From Cycas panzhihuaensis (lineage: Eukaryota; Cycadophyta): DNA of 64,000 nt. Below are positions 12,680 through 25,268 of the stretch, piece by piece; the first letter of the stretch is position 1, and each line of letters starts with the position of its first letter. The position numbers and the translations under genes were made by a program. The stretch covers positions 123,139,741 to 123,203,740 of the forward strand of contig CM041465.1 of the NCBI GenBank assembly GCA_023213395.1. Reading direction: 5' to 3'. The notes under the pieces are model-generated. The model made no database searches, was not told where the DNA came from, and was given only the letters and a program-made list of their open reading frames with translations.

Positions 12680-13878
12680 GGAGCCATGGTAGCGAAAGGT
12701 AAGAGCTTAATGCTCCAAAGAAACATGATAACACCAAGATAACAAACCATATTGAATAAAGGAAAGATGAAGATGGATGATGATTTATGGTTATGAACCA
12801 ATACTTTCAGAACAAGATGTACCACATGAGCAAAAGTATATAAAGTTATAATTGATGGTATTAGTTGTGAGAATATGGTCTCCAATGAAATGGTAGAAAA
12901 GTTAGGATTATATTTTGAAGCACGGCCACATCCATATCATAGTTCCTAGTTTAAAAAAGAAAATGAGGTGACTATTGAGAAGAGATGCTTGGTTAAATTT
13001 AGTATCAAAAAATCATTTATGGATGAGACATAGTGTGATGTGATCCTAATAGATATGTGCCATTTATTGCTAGAGAGACCATGATAGTACAACAAGAATG
13101 CCTTTCATGATGAGAAGAGTAATACCTACATGTTTTGGAGGGACGATGTTGAGGTAAAGCTATTACTACTTAAGGAAAAAGGGCATGTGGAAAGCATGTT
13201 AACTACTGAAGAATTTATGAAGCATGTATGAGAAGCTAAAACATGTTATACCTTAAGGGAAAGATAGATAGAGGAGGATAACATAGAGATACCGAGTGAG
13301 GTAATAAGGTTATTATAGGAGTATAGTGATGTTATGTCAAATAAAGTACCTGTTGGCTTACCACCCGTGAGAGACATTCAATACCAAATTGACCTAATCT
13401 TAGGGTTAAGTTTACCAAACCAGGCATCTTATTAAGTAAACCCAATGAAGAGTGAGGAGTTAAATTGACAAGTTAGTAAATTGCTGTAGAAGGAATAGTA
13501 AGAGAAAGCTTGAGTTCTTGCACAATTTCAACATTGGTGACTTTAAAGAATGATGGATCATGGTAACTATGTGTTAATCCTAACTTTATTAATAAAATAA
13601 TAATTAAATACCAGTTCTGCATACCTCATATGGATAATTTATTGGATATGTTGGCAAGTAATTCCTACTTTATAAAGATTAACCCAAAAAGCATATAACA
13701 TCATATCTAAATTTATGAAGGTATGAGTGAAAACAACCTTTAAGATGAGAAATGAATTGTATAAATGGTTAGTCATTCCATTCATGATGTCAAATGCCCT
13801 GAGCACATTCATGAGATTGATGAATATTGTGTTACGATTGTTCATTGGTAAGTTTGTAATTCTGTATTTTGATAACAT
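12680..13878 (+). pseudogene. Ty3/gypsy protease and N-terminal reverse transcriptase
   Basis: Continuation of the gypsy begun at 2630. The protease has the plant-gypsy active-site variant 'IIDGISCENMVS'-like at about 12850-12890 and the block 'DMCHLLLERP' near 13055. RT follows: 'IQYQIDLIL' at 13378, 'FIKINPKS' near 13670, '[17 protein letters not shown]'-like at about 13725, '[14 protein letters not shown]' near 13785, then 'LYFDN' at the catalytic YxDD. Stops are frequent, and several sit where relatives have Trp or Gln (for example RP followed by two stops where RPWQ is usual). The LINE cuts the frame at the YxDD codons. Confidence 0.85.
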
Positions 13879-13896
13879 TTTTTTTTAAATTTTTTT
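13878..13896 (-). other. LINE 3' poly(A) tail
   Basis: A T-rich run (nine T, AAA, seven T) on the plus strand, equal to an A tail at the 3' end of the minus-strand LINE. It abuts the gypsy GATAACATT. Confidence 0.75.
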
Positions 13897-14039
13897 ATGG
13901 TAAAAAATTAGAAGGGGTTTTAGCATGTCCCCAAACCTTTTACATCAACTACCTTCCGGCTGAAAACATGAGTGGAGTTGACATGCCCATGGCCTAGCCA
14001 AACTAAACACACATAGTGCACACACACCTAACAAACTCC

Positions 14040-17000
14040 CTTATTTTGTACTAACAAATCCACTCTCACTAGACTCAGGAGCTCCTCTGGAAAGTTCTCT
14101 CTCCACACCCAATTTCCTTTATTTAACACCACCCAGTTAGCCAGCTAGTCCGCCACAACATTTCCTTCCCTATACGTGTATCAGATCTACATGCTCTGCT
14201 TGGATCTCAGGACATCTTGAGCATCCCTTACCATATCCAAATTACTCCATTCCACCTCCACCTCCACCTCCTCCTTGAGGATCCTAATCACATTCAGCGA
14301 GTCTCCTTCTATTATCACCTTCTCATGTTCGTCCTCATCCACCATTGCTACTGCCTTCTGCATAGCGCTGAGTTTAGCTTTGTGGTTTGTCTGATGACCA
14401 TAGTAATCCACAAAGGCCCAGCTTACTATCCCATCATGGTTCCTACATAAGCCTCCCCCACCTGCCTCACCAGGGTTTCCTTTAGCTGCCCCATTGAAGT
14501 TGATTTTTACCCAAATATCGCTAGGCGGGCTCTAGTGACACATCCTCCTTTTCACTCCCCTTCCAGTCAGGCATTTTATTCCCCAGCCTGCTAAGATGTT
14601 TTCTTCCCCACTTGGGATCATGTCCTCTTCAATGGGCTTAAGGATTTCTAAGGTATCCCCATGAATCTTATCAAGGAGCCTCTGTTCATCTAGCTCTTTC
14701 CCTCGGAAGATCCTCCTGTTACGCTCCTTCCATATATTTTAGACCCCAACCGATAGAATTATTTTCCATAGCAATCCCAGCGTCTTACTCCTGAAAGGAT
14801 ATTTCTACATCACCAATTGATTTTGTAGGGTCCTTAAGGCCACCTATTCTATCCCTAGATTGGACCATAAGCTAGCCTAAATACCTTGGAGAAGGGGCAG
14901 TGGATATTGATGTCATCCAAAGACTCCACATCCTCCCTACACAACTCACATATATTCGCCATGGAGAAGCCACGCTTATGGAGATTGTCAATTGTCAGAA
15001 GCTTGTTTTGTAAATATAACCACCAGAAAGCATCTACCTTTGGAATTAGCCCTAACTTCCATACCCCAACCAACAGATCATCCTTAACCAAACCCTTCTT
15101 CAACTGAGACGAATTGTAGCCATCCTTTATGGTGTACAACCTTGAGGGGGATAATAACCAAATCAAAGTGTCCACCATAGCCCTCTTAGGGATATACTGA
15201 TGGTATAATTCACCCTTAAGGAGCTGAATCCCTTCCTGCATGCCCTGTAATTCATCAAATAATCTCCACTTCCTAGCTTTTCCTTGTCCCTCCCAGAAGT
15301 CCTTGACTAGTGGGCCATATATTTCCTCACATACACCCTGCATGTTACTAATGGATGGTAAATCTCTTAGTTTGAGGTTGCCACACCATTTGTCCTCCCA
15401 AAATCTGATGCTTTCCCCATTCCCCAACTTCTATCTCAGGTCATTGCTTAGAATGGGCCTCAAGAAAAAGAGGCCTTTCCAAATGGAGGAGCCAGTAATT
15501 CCACCGACCTCATCTTTTAGGAAGTGCTTGCCACCCAAGTACTTCCTAGATATGATGTTTCCCTATTGGGATCCTTCCTCCTTTGCCAATCTCTAGCCCA
15601 ATTTAGCCAATAGAGCTCTATTAAAAAGCCCCATTATCCTAACATTAAGCCCCCCTACTCACCTAGGCTTACATACCTTCTCCTAGGAGACCAAATGTAT
15701 TATGTTCTTCTCCTCAATTCTAGACTAGAGGAATCTCTTTTAGATGCCTTCTAAGATTGAAATAATCTTACTTGGCATCTTGAAGAGTGACATTATATAA
15801 ACCAGGATACTTTATAAAGAGGCCAATACCAGTTAAATTTTACTTGCCAGACTGAGAAGAGCTCCTTTCCATCCTACCAACTTCCTCTGTAACTTGCCCA
15901 TAATGGGGTTCTGGAGGTCCTTGCCCATATTACCCACAAAAAAGGGTATCCCCAAGTAAGTTGTCAAAAGAGGTTTAGTAGGAATCTCCAATACCATGTT
16001 GATCCTCCTCTGAAATCTCTTTGGGGTATTAATAAAAAAGAAGGAGCTCTTTTTCAGATTAATTCTTTGGTTAGAGGCCTACTTGTAAGCCTAGAGCCTG
16101 ATCTTTCAAGCTTTGGCTTCCTCTAGGGAAGCCTTACCTATAAAGATATTATCATCAATGAACTGGTGGTGAATAATGTTTTCCAAGCTAGAGGATGGCC
16201 TAAGTCCTGACACCCATCAGATCCTCCTAGCCTCCTCGGTAGCCCTCCCTAATATTTCTACCATAATAATAAATAGGTAGGGGGATAGGGGGTCCCCCTG
16301 CCTCAGTCCCCTAGAGCCCAAAAAAAAGGGAGTCGACGTACCGTTTATCAACACAGAGAATGAAGGATTAGAGATACAACATCTCACTCATTCCCTCCAT
16401 ACCTCCCCAAAACCAAAAGCCTTGAGACAATCGAGGAGACAACCCCAGGCCACTGATCATAAGCCTTAGACATGTCAGTTTTCACAATTATGCCTGCTTC
16501 TTTTCTGTGGTAGATCGAGTGAACCATCTCATGAACTGGGATTATACTATCTACAACTTGTCTACCCTTAACGAATCCATCCTGGTTTGGGGAGATGATG
16601 AGCAACAAGTAATCCTTGAGTCTATTCACCAGCAATTTTGCCAGGATTTTATATTTAATATTACATAGGCTTATCGGTCTAAAGTCCTCCGTGACTTTTT
16701 CTCCTTCCCTTTTACGAATCAGCACTAAGAAAATAGCCTGCCACTCCTTTAGAATTATTTTCTTCTCAAAGAATTCGTTCAGGGCTAGTTTTAGATCCTC
16801 CTTAATTATGTCCTAAAACTCTTGGAAAAAGCCCGGTGGGAAACCATCTTGCCTGAGAGCTTTATCTTGTCCCATATTAAATAATGCTTTCTCCATTTCC
16901 TCTAAAGTAAACAGCTCCATCAGCATTCTATTTTGGACATCATTGATCAGACTCAGAATACATCTCAGGAGGTTAAAACGAAGGTCTGGGTCCTAACCTC

Positions 17001-18243
17001 CTAGTTCTTAAATAAGTCCTTAAAATAGTCCATCACTATGCCCCTGATTTGTTCTTTCGTCTCATGAATAATACCCTCCTTACTGCATAGCTTATTTATT
17101 CTATTACAAGACCTGTGCTTCATCATTGACATATGGAAGAACTTAGTATTCCTACCCCACTACGCAAGCCAAAGCACTCTATATTTCTACTTCTAGTGGA
17201 GTTCCTCCTTAACCATCACATCTTCCAGGTTTTTTATGGTCATGCATTCTAGCTGATCTAAGGAATTGGACCTGCCTTCCTCTTAGATCCTCTCCTCAAC
17301 ACTTTTCACCTCTAACAATCTTCCTTTAGCTTCAAAGATGTTACCAAACACCTCTTTGTTCCACACTTTAATCTGTCTTTTAATCTAATTTAACTTCTTT
17401 GAGAATTTAAACATGGTATGCCATGACAAAGGGATACTCCACCACTCCTTAATCTACTCTCTAAGATTAGGGTGTTTTAGTCACATAAGTTCAAAATGAA
17501 AGGGAGCCCCATGGTGAATGCCCCAATACGAAAACTCCAGCATCAGATGCCATCTTTGGAGGTGCCTCAAGCTTAATGTCGTTGTGGAGGCTCATCCACT
17601 CGTAATTGGTCAACATCCTATCTAATTTAATCTAGATATGGTTATTTCTAAATCTTTTATTTGACCACGTATACCTGGCCCCCCTAAGGGGGATATCCAT
17701 TAGTTCACCATGTTGTAAGAAGTCTCCTAGTTTAGGCATACTCCTAGACTAACCCTCTTGACCTCTTTTCTTATCCCCCGGGTATAAGACCGAATTAAAG
17801 TCCCCCGCTACCAACCAGGGGCCTTTCCAATCTTTGTGGACCTCCATAATCCTGTCCCACAAAAACTTTCTGCCCTCCATTATCATAAGAGCATAAATAT
17901 TGGTGACCTACCATTGAGTATTTGTCCTTCTACATAAAAAGCACAAAGTCATGAAGTGCTCACCCTGAATGACCCTAGACCCCTACCAAAAACTTAGGTC
18001 CCATAGGACAACCAACCCACCCGAGCCTGAAGATCCCTCTTCAGCCAACATTTTGCCCCACCTCCAGATCTTATTTTTCACCTTTATTTCCTTTGCTTGA
18101 TCAAGTTTTATTTCCTGCAGTAGTACTATGTTCGCTCCCATTCTGAATCTCAAATCCTTAGCAGTTCTCTGCTTAGAAGGGGCACTCAAGCCCCTAATAT
18201 TCTGGGATAAGACCCTCATGGCCATCCCTGCCCCTGTACCCAC
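14040..18243 (-). pseudogene. LINE ORF2: endonuclease, RT, zf-RVT, RNase H
   Basis: Read leftward from Met at 18243. The endonuclease starts 'RVLSQNIRGLSAPSKQ' (about 18215-18170) and has 'IVLLQEIKLD' at about 18130-18100 with the catalytic Glu. RT: 'DFRPISLCNIKYKILAKLL' at 16690-16630, 'QDGFVKGRQVVDSI' near 16575-16535, '[19 protein letters not shown]' at 16310-16255, and the catalytic box as 'HHQFIDDNIFIG' at about 16175-16140 (FADD in relatives). A zinc-finger-type zf-RVT region with FWEDKWCG and ICELCR lies at 15427-14855. RNase H has 'NFNGAAKGNPGEAGGGG' near 14500-14450 and the Glu of 'NHKAKLSAMQKA' at 14390-14350. Many frame breaks. Confidence 0.88.
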
Positions 18244-18279
18244 ATCATCATCTCCTACTTCTGAGGAATATGCCTTTAA

Positions 18280-19638
18280 TCACCCCCTCCTTTAGGGTGC
18301 TATGGTATCCCATGTCAATTTAGCATGCAGTTTCCCTATCTCACATTACTTGCCTTGATGGTCTGCCAACCCTTTTCTCACTACCAAGGTCAGGGGCTCT
18401 CTTCAGACTAGACTTCTCCTAATCTCCTTTATCTTTTGTAATACACTTGCGTACCCCTTCGACCACCTTCCCTAAGTTTAGGGCCCCCTTAACCCCACCA
18501 ACTACTCCTTACAGGTCCCCAACCTCCGCAGTTGAGAGCCCTTGCTATGCCTCCCCCTGACCAGGGAACCACGTCTTCCCCACCTCTTCCTCTGAGAAAT
18601 AATCCTCCCCATCCCAATTAATCTCCTTCGGTTGCTCAACTTGAGCTAGCTTAGCTTTCCCGTGGGGAACCTCCTCATTTCTTATCTATCTATCTTGGCG
18701 GTTTAGCCTTTGCTGCCCAACTTCCTGGACTTCTGGACGCACCAATCTCTCTTATTTATTAGGACCCTTAGTATGACTCTCCTTCACTTCCTCTGCTTGA
18801 AGCGGTGTTGCACCATTATTTGGGGCATCTACCATGTTTGCTTCTCCCTCTGTGTTTTCAATGTCCTTGCTTGATCCCCCTTCCTTTTCAGTCCTAGTCA
18901 AGTTTGTCTCTCCTGGGCACTTTAGCGGAAGATGCCCCAGACGTATACACTTCAGACATCTGAAGTCGTCCAACTCATAAACTGACTTTTGGTCAATATC
19001 CCATCCTATTGATTCTATGCCAATCTCTTATGGTAGGTCTCTATCTTATCTTGTTAGGACACAAAACCTGGCATTTATCAATCGAGATCTATTTTTTGTA
19101 GTAGATTCCATCGCTAATAAGGGTTCGGTATCCTTGGCCACCCTTTTACCACTTCCAGGTTCTAAAACTACAAGGAAAGCCCTAGCATTTGGACCCAGAT
19201 TGGGGCTTGTTCTACCAGAGAGACCGTTGGATCAAAATCTGGATGCCATTTTTCTAGGGTAATGGCCTTCCTTCCAAACATCTATTGGGATTTTAGGAGA
19301 ATAACAATCAAGTCTTCTTGGTTTGCAAATCTAAATAGGATGCATCCTTTAGGCATAACCATCACCTCCACTAGATTCTTCATTTTCCATTTGTTTCTAA
19401 TCCACTTCCTAATGATATCTAGCCCTAATCTAGGCCCCAAAAACCTCCCCACCAAGTTATTTTTCCAATATTGCGTTATTTTTTTAGTTAACTCTTTTGG
19501 TATAGAAATCTTTATGCGGTTATCTTTAAGAACAGGGTTTATCACATATTCGTCTAAACTTTTATTTCTCAAAGCGTCAAGGTATGTCTTTCCTAGAGGA
19601 GAGGACTGAGTCTGGTTTGACTGATTTTGTTGCTCCAT
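18280..19638 (-). pseudogene. LINE ORF1: DUF4283-like domain and CCHC knuckle
   Basis: Met at 19638, followed by a Gln/Asn/Ser-rich start, then 'WKNNLVGRFLGPRLGLDII' and 'GCILFRFANQEDL', the pattern of the DUF4283 domain of plant LINE gag-like proteins. A CCHC knuckle reading 'CLKCIRLGHLPLKC' is intact at about 18965-18915. A charged tail with stops follows to about 18300. ORF1 proteins bind the element RNA. Frame changes between 19282 and 18973 show it is dead. Confidence 0.8.
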
Positions 19639-20327
19639 TTAACTTAAATAATAACAAAACATAACATAATAGTAATTCTTAGCTTGGGAACTCACCAAGC
19701 TCCTAGTCAACCAAATGTTTATTCTCCAAAAATCGCTCTCAAACTGGAGGCACGAACTGCTTACAAATATAGATTTAATCTCTGCACCTATCTCCTTCCC
19801 AAGCAACAAAGGCCGCTTTCCCCACTCCGGGGATGCTTGTTCAGAGCTAGTGAGACCCCCACATACCACCTCCACCCAGCTACTGATCCACCTCCAAAAA
19901 CTTAGACCTTTATGCTCCAGATCCATATCTATATACAACCCTTTAAAGCTCTCCCATGTTGTAAAATTTGGGACTATAAACTCGTGTGGAAGACATACCT
20001 TTCTAGAGTTGGATGGCCCTCAAATATAGGCCCTTTCCTCCACCCTCTGATGTCGTGCCTCCTTCTCTGCCATCTTCATACTACCGTCCTGATCTGGAGC
20101 CGTCAGTCTATTTGGCCCAAGAGCCGAATCTTCATGCCATGGGCCCAGATGGCCCCTCACATCCTCTTCTCATCCTCTGTGCTCACCCAGTCACCGCCTG
20201 TCTCCCATTTTCGTCGCTCTAGTCGCCTTCGGCCCTACTGATAACCCTAGAATCGCCTCCCACACAAACCACTCATATTTTAGGTAATCAAAATACTTGA
20301 AACATCCACCATTAAATGCATACGACT

Positions 20328-20640
20328 GATACATTCTTATTTTTAGTAAGACTAAGGAGGAACACTTAATTCACTTAAGGATAATGCATGAAGTGTTAAG
20401 GAAAGAGAAGTTATATAAAAAAATGAAGAAATGCATGTTTATGCTAAGGATCCTAGTATTTCTGAGCTTTGTGTTTTCACAAGAGGGATTGTGAATGGAT
20501 GAAGAGAAGATCAAGGTGATTATTAAGTGGCCAACACTTAGGACTATGATATAGGTAAGAAGTTTTTATAGTCTAGCTCATTTTCATAAAAAGTTTATTA
20601 GGGATTTTACCTATCCAAAAAAAAGTATTAACCCCACTTT
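20328..20640 (+). pseudogene. Ty3/gypsy RT, C-terminal part, resumed after LINE
   Basis: Continues the RT cut at 13878: 'ILIFSKTKEEHLIHLRIMHE' directly follows the YxDD position, then 'VLRKEKLYKKMKKCMF', 'VFLSFVFSQEGL' and 'VRSFYSLAHFHKKFIRDF', all in the standard order of gypsy RT thumb/connection. The match fades after about 20640, where the dispersed repeat begins. No RNase H or integrase of this copy is joined to it. Confidence 0.85.
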
Positions 20641-20662
20641 ATGGGGATTTTGGCAATTTTGT

Positions 20663-21057
20663 ATATAATACAAGTATGGTAGAGCAACAGTTAGGATTCA
20701 GGGTTTTGGGCACCCACAGGCCTAGGATTTAGGGTCAATAATGGTTGATCATAGATGTGGGCCTCAAGTTTTATTCATTGAGAATAAATTTAACAACAAA
20801 GTGATTTAGGTATCTTGATGGATTTTGGATCTTTGTCTTACCTAAATTTAAATTTTTGTAGACGACTCATTGGTGGCATTATGACTAAATTTTTAACATA
20901 CACAATTGCTAGTTCTCTACATTGATTTTTTTTTTAATGCATTGACAAGTATTTTTAGTGAACTTCCCTGAGGACTGGCTCTAAGTGTGGACTCCCCTGC
21001 GAAGTCCTCTAAGGGTGTTTATTGGTGCAAAAAAAAAAAATTCAATACAAATAATAA
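20663..21057 (+). repeat. ~380 bp direct repeat, copy 1
   Basis: Matches 27689-28060 in the same orientation with scattered differences and small indels. Shared blocks include TTTTGGGCACCCACA, TTTTTAACATACACAATTG, AAGTGTGGACTCC-type text and a final A run plus TTCAATACAAATAATA. The right end is sharp: different sequence follows each copy. It starts where the gypsy RT ends. It lacks a clear TG...CA edge and no primer site follows, so LTR status is unproven. Confidence 0.8.
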
Positions 21058-21064
21058 TGATTCA

Positions 21065-23720
21065 ATGATGGATCACCTAAACTTTTTTACTATTCTCAAA
21101 TCTTTAGCAATAGTTCAAGAATACCATACCCCCACACATATATTTCAGAGTGCCTTCTTGCACATTCAAACTCACTTGTTTGTTGGATATCATAGTAGTG
21201 CTGCTTATATTGAAGATTGCCTAAATGAAAACCAATTGGAAGAACACCAACTCAGCAAAGAATACTTACTAATTAATGAGAATGCAAGTTCTCTATCTAA
21301 TAATAACCTATTACATAAGGTGCCAAATTTATCCCTATCTATTAGGGACAGATAAGGCATTCAAACTGACTAAAAAACCTATAATCAACTCTTATAAGAA
21401 TGCATTAAAATAAAGGCCCTAACTAAGGGCAAGCGAGTTCACGCCCACATGATCATGATCAGATTTAAGCTAGACAATGTTCTATAGAACAATGTCATTA
21501 ACATGTATGCGAAGTGTAGTAGTTTTGATTATACACACAAAGTGTTTAATAAAATGGTTAGGCAAGATAGAATTTCATGGACTACACTTATTTTAGGATA
21601 TGCCCAACATGGCATTATAAGGAAGTCCTGAAACACTATTAACAGTTGCAAAGAACGAGCATGAAATCAAACCAATTCACTTTTGCTAGCATTCTCAGAG
21701 CTTGTACAAGCTTAGAAGATCTGGACTAGGGTAAGCAGATTCATGCCCATGTTATCTTGAGTGGGTTTGAGTCGCATGATTTTGTGGGAAATGGCCTTGT
21801 TGACATGTATGCCAAATGCGAGAGAATATATGATGCTTACCAATTATTTGATGAAATTCCAAAACAAGATGAGATTTCATGGAATGCATTGATCACTAGA
21901 TATGTGTAGAATGAGTATGGTAAGGAAACCCTAAGTCTTTTTGGCCAAATGCAAAGGACAGGCTTGAAGTTGAACCATTATACCTTTGGCAGTGTTCTCA
22001 AAGCATGTGGTAGTGTCACTACTGGGGAAAAGGATAAGCAAGTCCATGCATGCATCATCAAAACTAGATTTGAAGTAAATGTTTTTATGCGAAGTGCCAT
22101 TATTGACATGTATGCCAAATGTGGGCTTATAGAGGATGCACTCTTGATGTTCGACAACATGCCTAAATGAAATGTGGTTACATGGAATGGAATGATTGTA
22201 GGATTCTTCCAAAATGTCGATGTGGAGGTATCCCAAAGATACATGGAGGTGACAATGAATGTGTTTAGGCAAATGCAACAGTCAAGAATGAATCCAAACC
22301 ACTTCACTCTCTCTAGTGTTCTTAGAGCTTGCAACACATGAGCAACCCTTGAACATGGTAAGTAAGTCCATGTCCATGTCATCAAAAGTATATTTGACCT
22401 CAATGAATTCATGGGAAGTGCCCGTATTGACATGTATTATGAATGTAGGGCCATAGATACTGCATACAAATGGTTCAATAAAATGCTAAAACAAGATATT
22501 GTCTCATGGATTTCCATGGTTGCTAGGTATACCCAGAATAGGCATGGTGAAGAATCCCTTAAACTCTTTCTTCAAGTGCTAAGGGTAGGTATAAAGCCAG
22601 ATTAGTTTACATTGTCTAGTGTTTTGAGCACATCTTCTAGCCTAGCAGCTCTAGAGCAGGGCAAGCAGGTCCGTACCCATATAATGAAAACTGGGTTTGA
22701 ATTAAGTGTTGTTGTGGGTAATGCTCTCATTGGCATGTATGCCAAGTGTGGAAATATAAATGATGCATGTCACCATATTTACCAAATGACTAAACATGAT
22801 GTTATATCATGGAGTGTATTGATTTGAGGATATGATCAGCATGGATGTGGGAAAGAAGCCCTCCAACCTTTTGAACAAATGCAATGAGAAGGCATGAAAC
22901 CAAACCACATCACATTTGTTGGTGTTCTCTTTATTTGTAGCCATGTAGGTTTAGTGGATGAAGTTTATTCATACTTTCATTCCATGACTAGAGATCATGG
23001 CATCATTCCAATAGTTGAACGTTGTGCCTACAGTGTTGACCTTCTTGGTTGTGTTAGCTACCCAGATGAGGTAGAATGCTTTATCAGTGAAATAAGACTC
23101 AAATTTAACATGGTTGGTGATCTTCGTTCACTGCAAGCAAAATCCATGGCAACATGGATATAGGGAAATGTGCAGTAGAATGCATTTTGGATTTAGAACC
23201 CCAAGTTGCAGCAACATATGTGTTGTTATAAAACATGTATGCTTCAGCAAGTAGATGGGATGATGCAACAAAAGTAAGAAATTTGATGAAAGGTAATGGA
23301 GTAAAAAAGGGAGTTGGGACTAAGATGGATCGAAGTTAGAAATAAAGTTCATTCTATTATGGTAGGAGATAGATCACATCCACAAATGGAGAGAATTTAC
23401 ACAATATTAGGAAGATTGATGGAGCAAATGAAAGAGGCAAGGTATGTTCCTGACATAAATTTTATGCTGCATGATGTGGAGCAGGAGCAAAAGGAAAGCT
23501 CTCTCTGACATCATAGTGAGAAGCTGGCCATTACTTTTAGGCTACTCAACATACCCCTTTGGCATCTATCAAAGTATTTAAGAATCCTCATGTTTGTGGC
23601 GACTGCCACACTGCTACCAAATTCATTTCCAAAACTGTTTATAAAGAAATTATTTTGAGGGATGGCAATTACTTCCATCACTTCAAGGATGGGTTACGTT
23701 CTTGTGGGGATTATTGGTGA
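21065..23720 (+). pseudogene. PLS-DYW pentatricopeptide (PPR) pseudogene
   Basis: About 2.65 kb of intronless PPR sequence. PPR proteins of this class bind organellar RNA, and the DYW domain is the C-to-U editing deaminase. Repeats show 'MYAKC', 'DMYAKCG', 'VFNKM', 'SWTTLILGYAQHG' and 'NALIGMYAKCGNINDA'. The E/E+ region lies around 23140-23500 ('EVRNKVHSIMVGDRSHPQ'). The DYW tail, reached after a frameshift at about 23565, keeps '[13 protein letters not shown]', 'FHHFKDG' and a terminal CGDYW followed by TGA at 23718-23720. There is no complete frame: at least eight in-frame stops (21485, 21727, 21907, 22168, 22339, 22363, 22603, 22825, 22885) plus frameshifts. The start at 21065 is the first Met of an open stretch but is uncertain. 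Confidence 0.9.
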
Positions 23721-25268
23721 TGTTATGTAAAATATGAAATAGAAGCTTTCTTAAGTAACAGCTCTTACCATATTGGTTTTTAGTAGTATTATAGTTTATT
23801 TCTAGCGACAGAGCATGAAAACAGAAGCTCTGACCAACTAATTATGTTTTAGATGTTCCTCCATTGAAGGTGCTAAAGTTGAGAAAGAGAAACCTGCCTT
23901 ACCAAAACTTGGAAACCCCTGAAAACCCTCCTTCTTCACTAGACTTGAGCCTTAGATTATAGTAACATGGGTTGGTTGCATTCAGTTTATGCCATGATAT
24001 TATATTCAAAGTCATGAAGCATGAATATTTTGTTATGGCAATATATTCTCACAGGACATCTAGTTTGTATTGATTTTTTTCTTTCTTTTAATTATTAGAA
24101 TCAAAGTTCGATGTTTATATTCACATCTAAATATGCCTCTACATAAACGCATATGTCTGAGGTTAAAATTTGATGCATAAATAAAATTAGCATGCCTTGT
24201 TAGGCTTCAAGAAAAATAAAAAGTTGTTTAGAGTTTAGAATTGCCACTCACACACAAACACACATAATTTTTGGAATTCCAGATTGGGGCTCTAATAGGG
24301 TGCCCTGTTATGGGTTTTCGCCTTTCATTATCTATTCTCTTTCATTATGTTACTATCATAGAGTAAAACCACCCTTTATTTATGTGGTTGCATGCCACCC
24401 TTCCACACTATCCCCCTCTCCTGGGGTAGATTATAAATACCATATGTTGGTCTTTAATGTCCCCAGTAGAAGGGTTTCACCTATTTACATGTGTAGATTA
24501 TAAATGCAGATATGATTGTTATTAGATTCCTTTCAAATACCTATTGAAATCATAAAACATAACACTTCTTTCAGTCTTTAACTTGAACAAAACTGGGTAC
24601 TTGACTCCTTCAAAATACCTGTTGGAATCATAGAACAAAATACTCTTTTCATTCTTTAACTTAGGAGAACCTATCCAAGGTCAGCCCTTCTCTAGCCATG
24701 CATTAGGTATGCTTATTCCCATGATATTACACATACTCATATTTGGATCCATGGTCAACAACATGAGAGGAGTGAGCATAATGGGATTATTCCCTCTAGG
24801 ATGTAGGCTACAGATTGGCAGTTTATCCATTCCCCTAACAATGCAGGGAGCCATAGTCTCAGCTAATGGTATTTCCACCTGGAATGATGACAGAGCCTAA
24901 AGAGAAGTGTATTCTTGAAAATCAAGGATAAAGTGTTTGCTGATGTTATGAACTGTTACATTCCCAGATTTTGTTGATATCTGGATGAATTAAATCTAGA
25001 ATCATTTAAACATAAAGGCGCATCTATGGTTTAGTTTTTTTGTTGGACTTGTTAATTAGGCTATTGATGGAAAAAACATTTGGTATTTAAAATGTTATGA
25101 TATTGACAATGTTGATCAAAATGTGAATATTGTATTTATGTTTGATATTGAGGAGGATGCCTCCCTATAGGGGGAGAAGATCATATGCTTTCTTTGGAAG
25201 GTTTTTACTAACCTTGTTTCAAAAAATAAAAAACCAAAAGAAAGGTAAAGGAAAAAGAAAATAAATTT
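23721..25268. other. Intergenic, small duplication at 24524-24663
   Basis: No gene seen. A word block of about 65-80 bases is repeated twice: 24524-24590 and 24607-24663 share CCTTTCAAATACCT/CCTTCAAAATACCT, GAATCATA and the closing TTTAACTT. The remainder is AT-rich and unrecognised. Confidence 0.5.

Larger units (their letters stand above)
13879..20327 (-). mobile_element. L1-type LINE on the minus strand, near full length
   Basis: About 6.4 kb non-LTR retrotransposon. Its 3' A-rich tail is the T run at 13878-13896. ORF2 (endonuclease, RT, zf-RVT, RNase H) runs leftward from 18243, ORF1 from 19638, and 19640-20290 is the 5' leader. The gypsy RT it splits ends with GATAACATT on the left and resumes with GATACATT on the right, a probable short target duplication of 8-9 bp. 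Both ORFs are broken by stops and frameshifts, so it is inactive. Confidence 0.88.

Noticed and set aside
20690-20740. TTTAGGGTT-like words resembling plant telomere repeat (also at 27720 and near 2460)
   Set aside because: Only one or two units, embedded in a dispersed repeat or AT-rich DNA. No tandem telomeric array.
21065-23720. Idea that in-frame stops of the PPR gene are repaired by U-to-C RNA editing, as in some organellar transcripts
   Set aside because: Such editing is an organellar process and this is nuclear DNA among transposons. Frameshifts would remain in any case.
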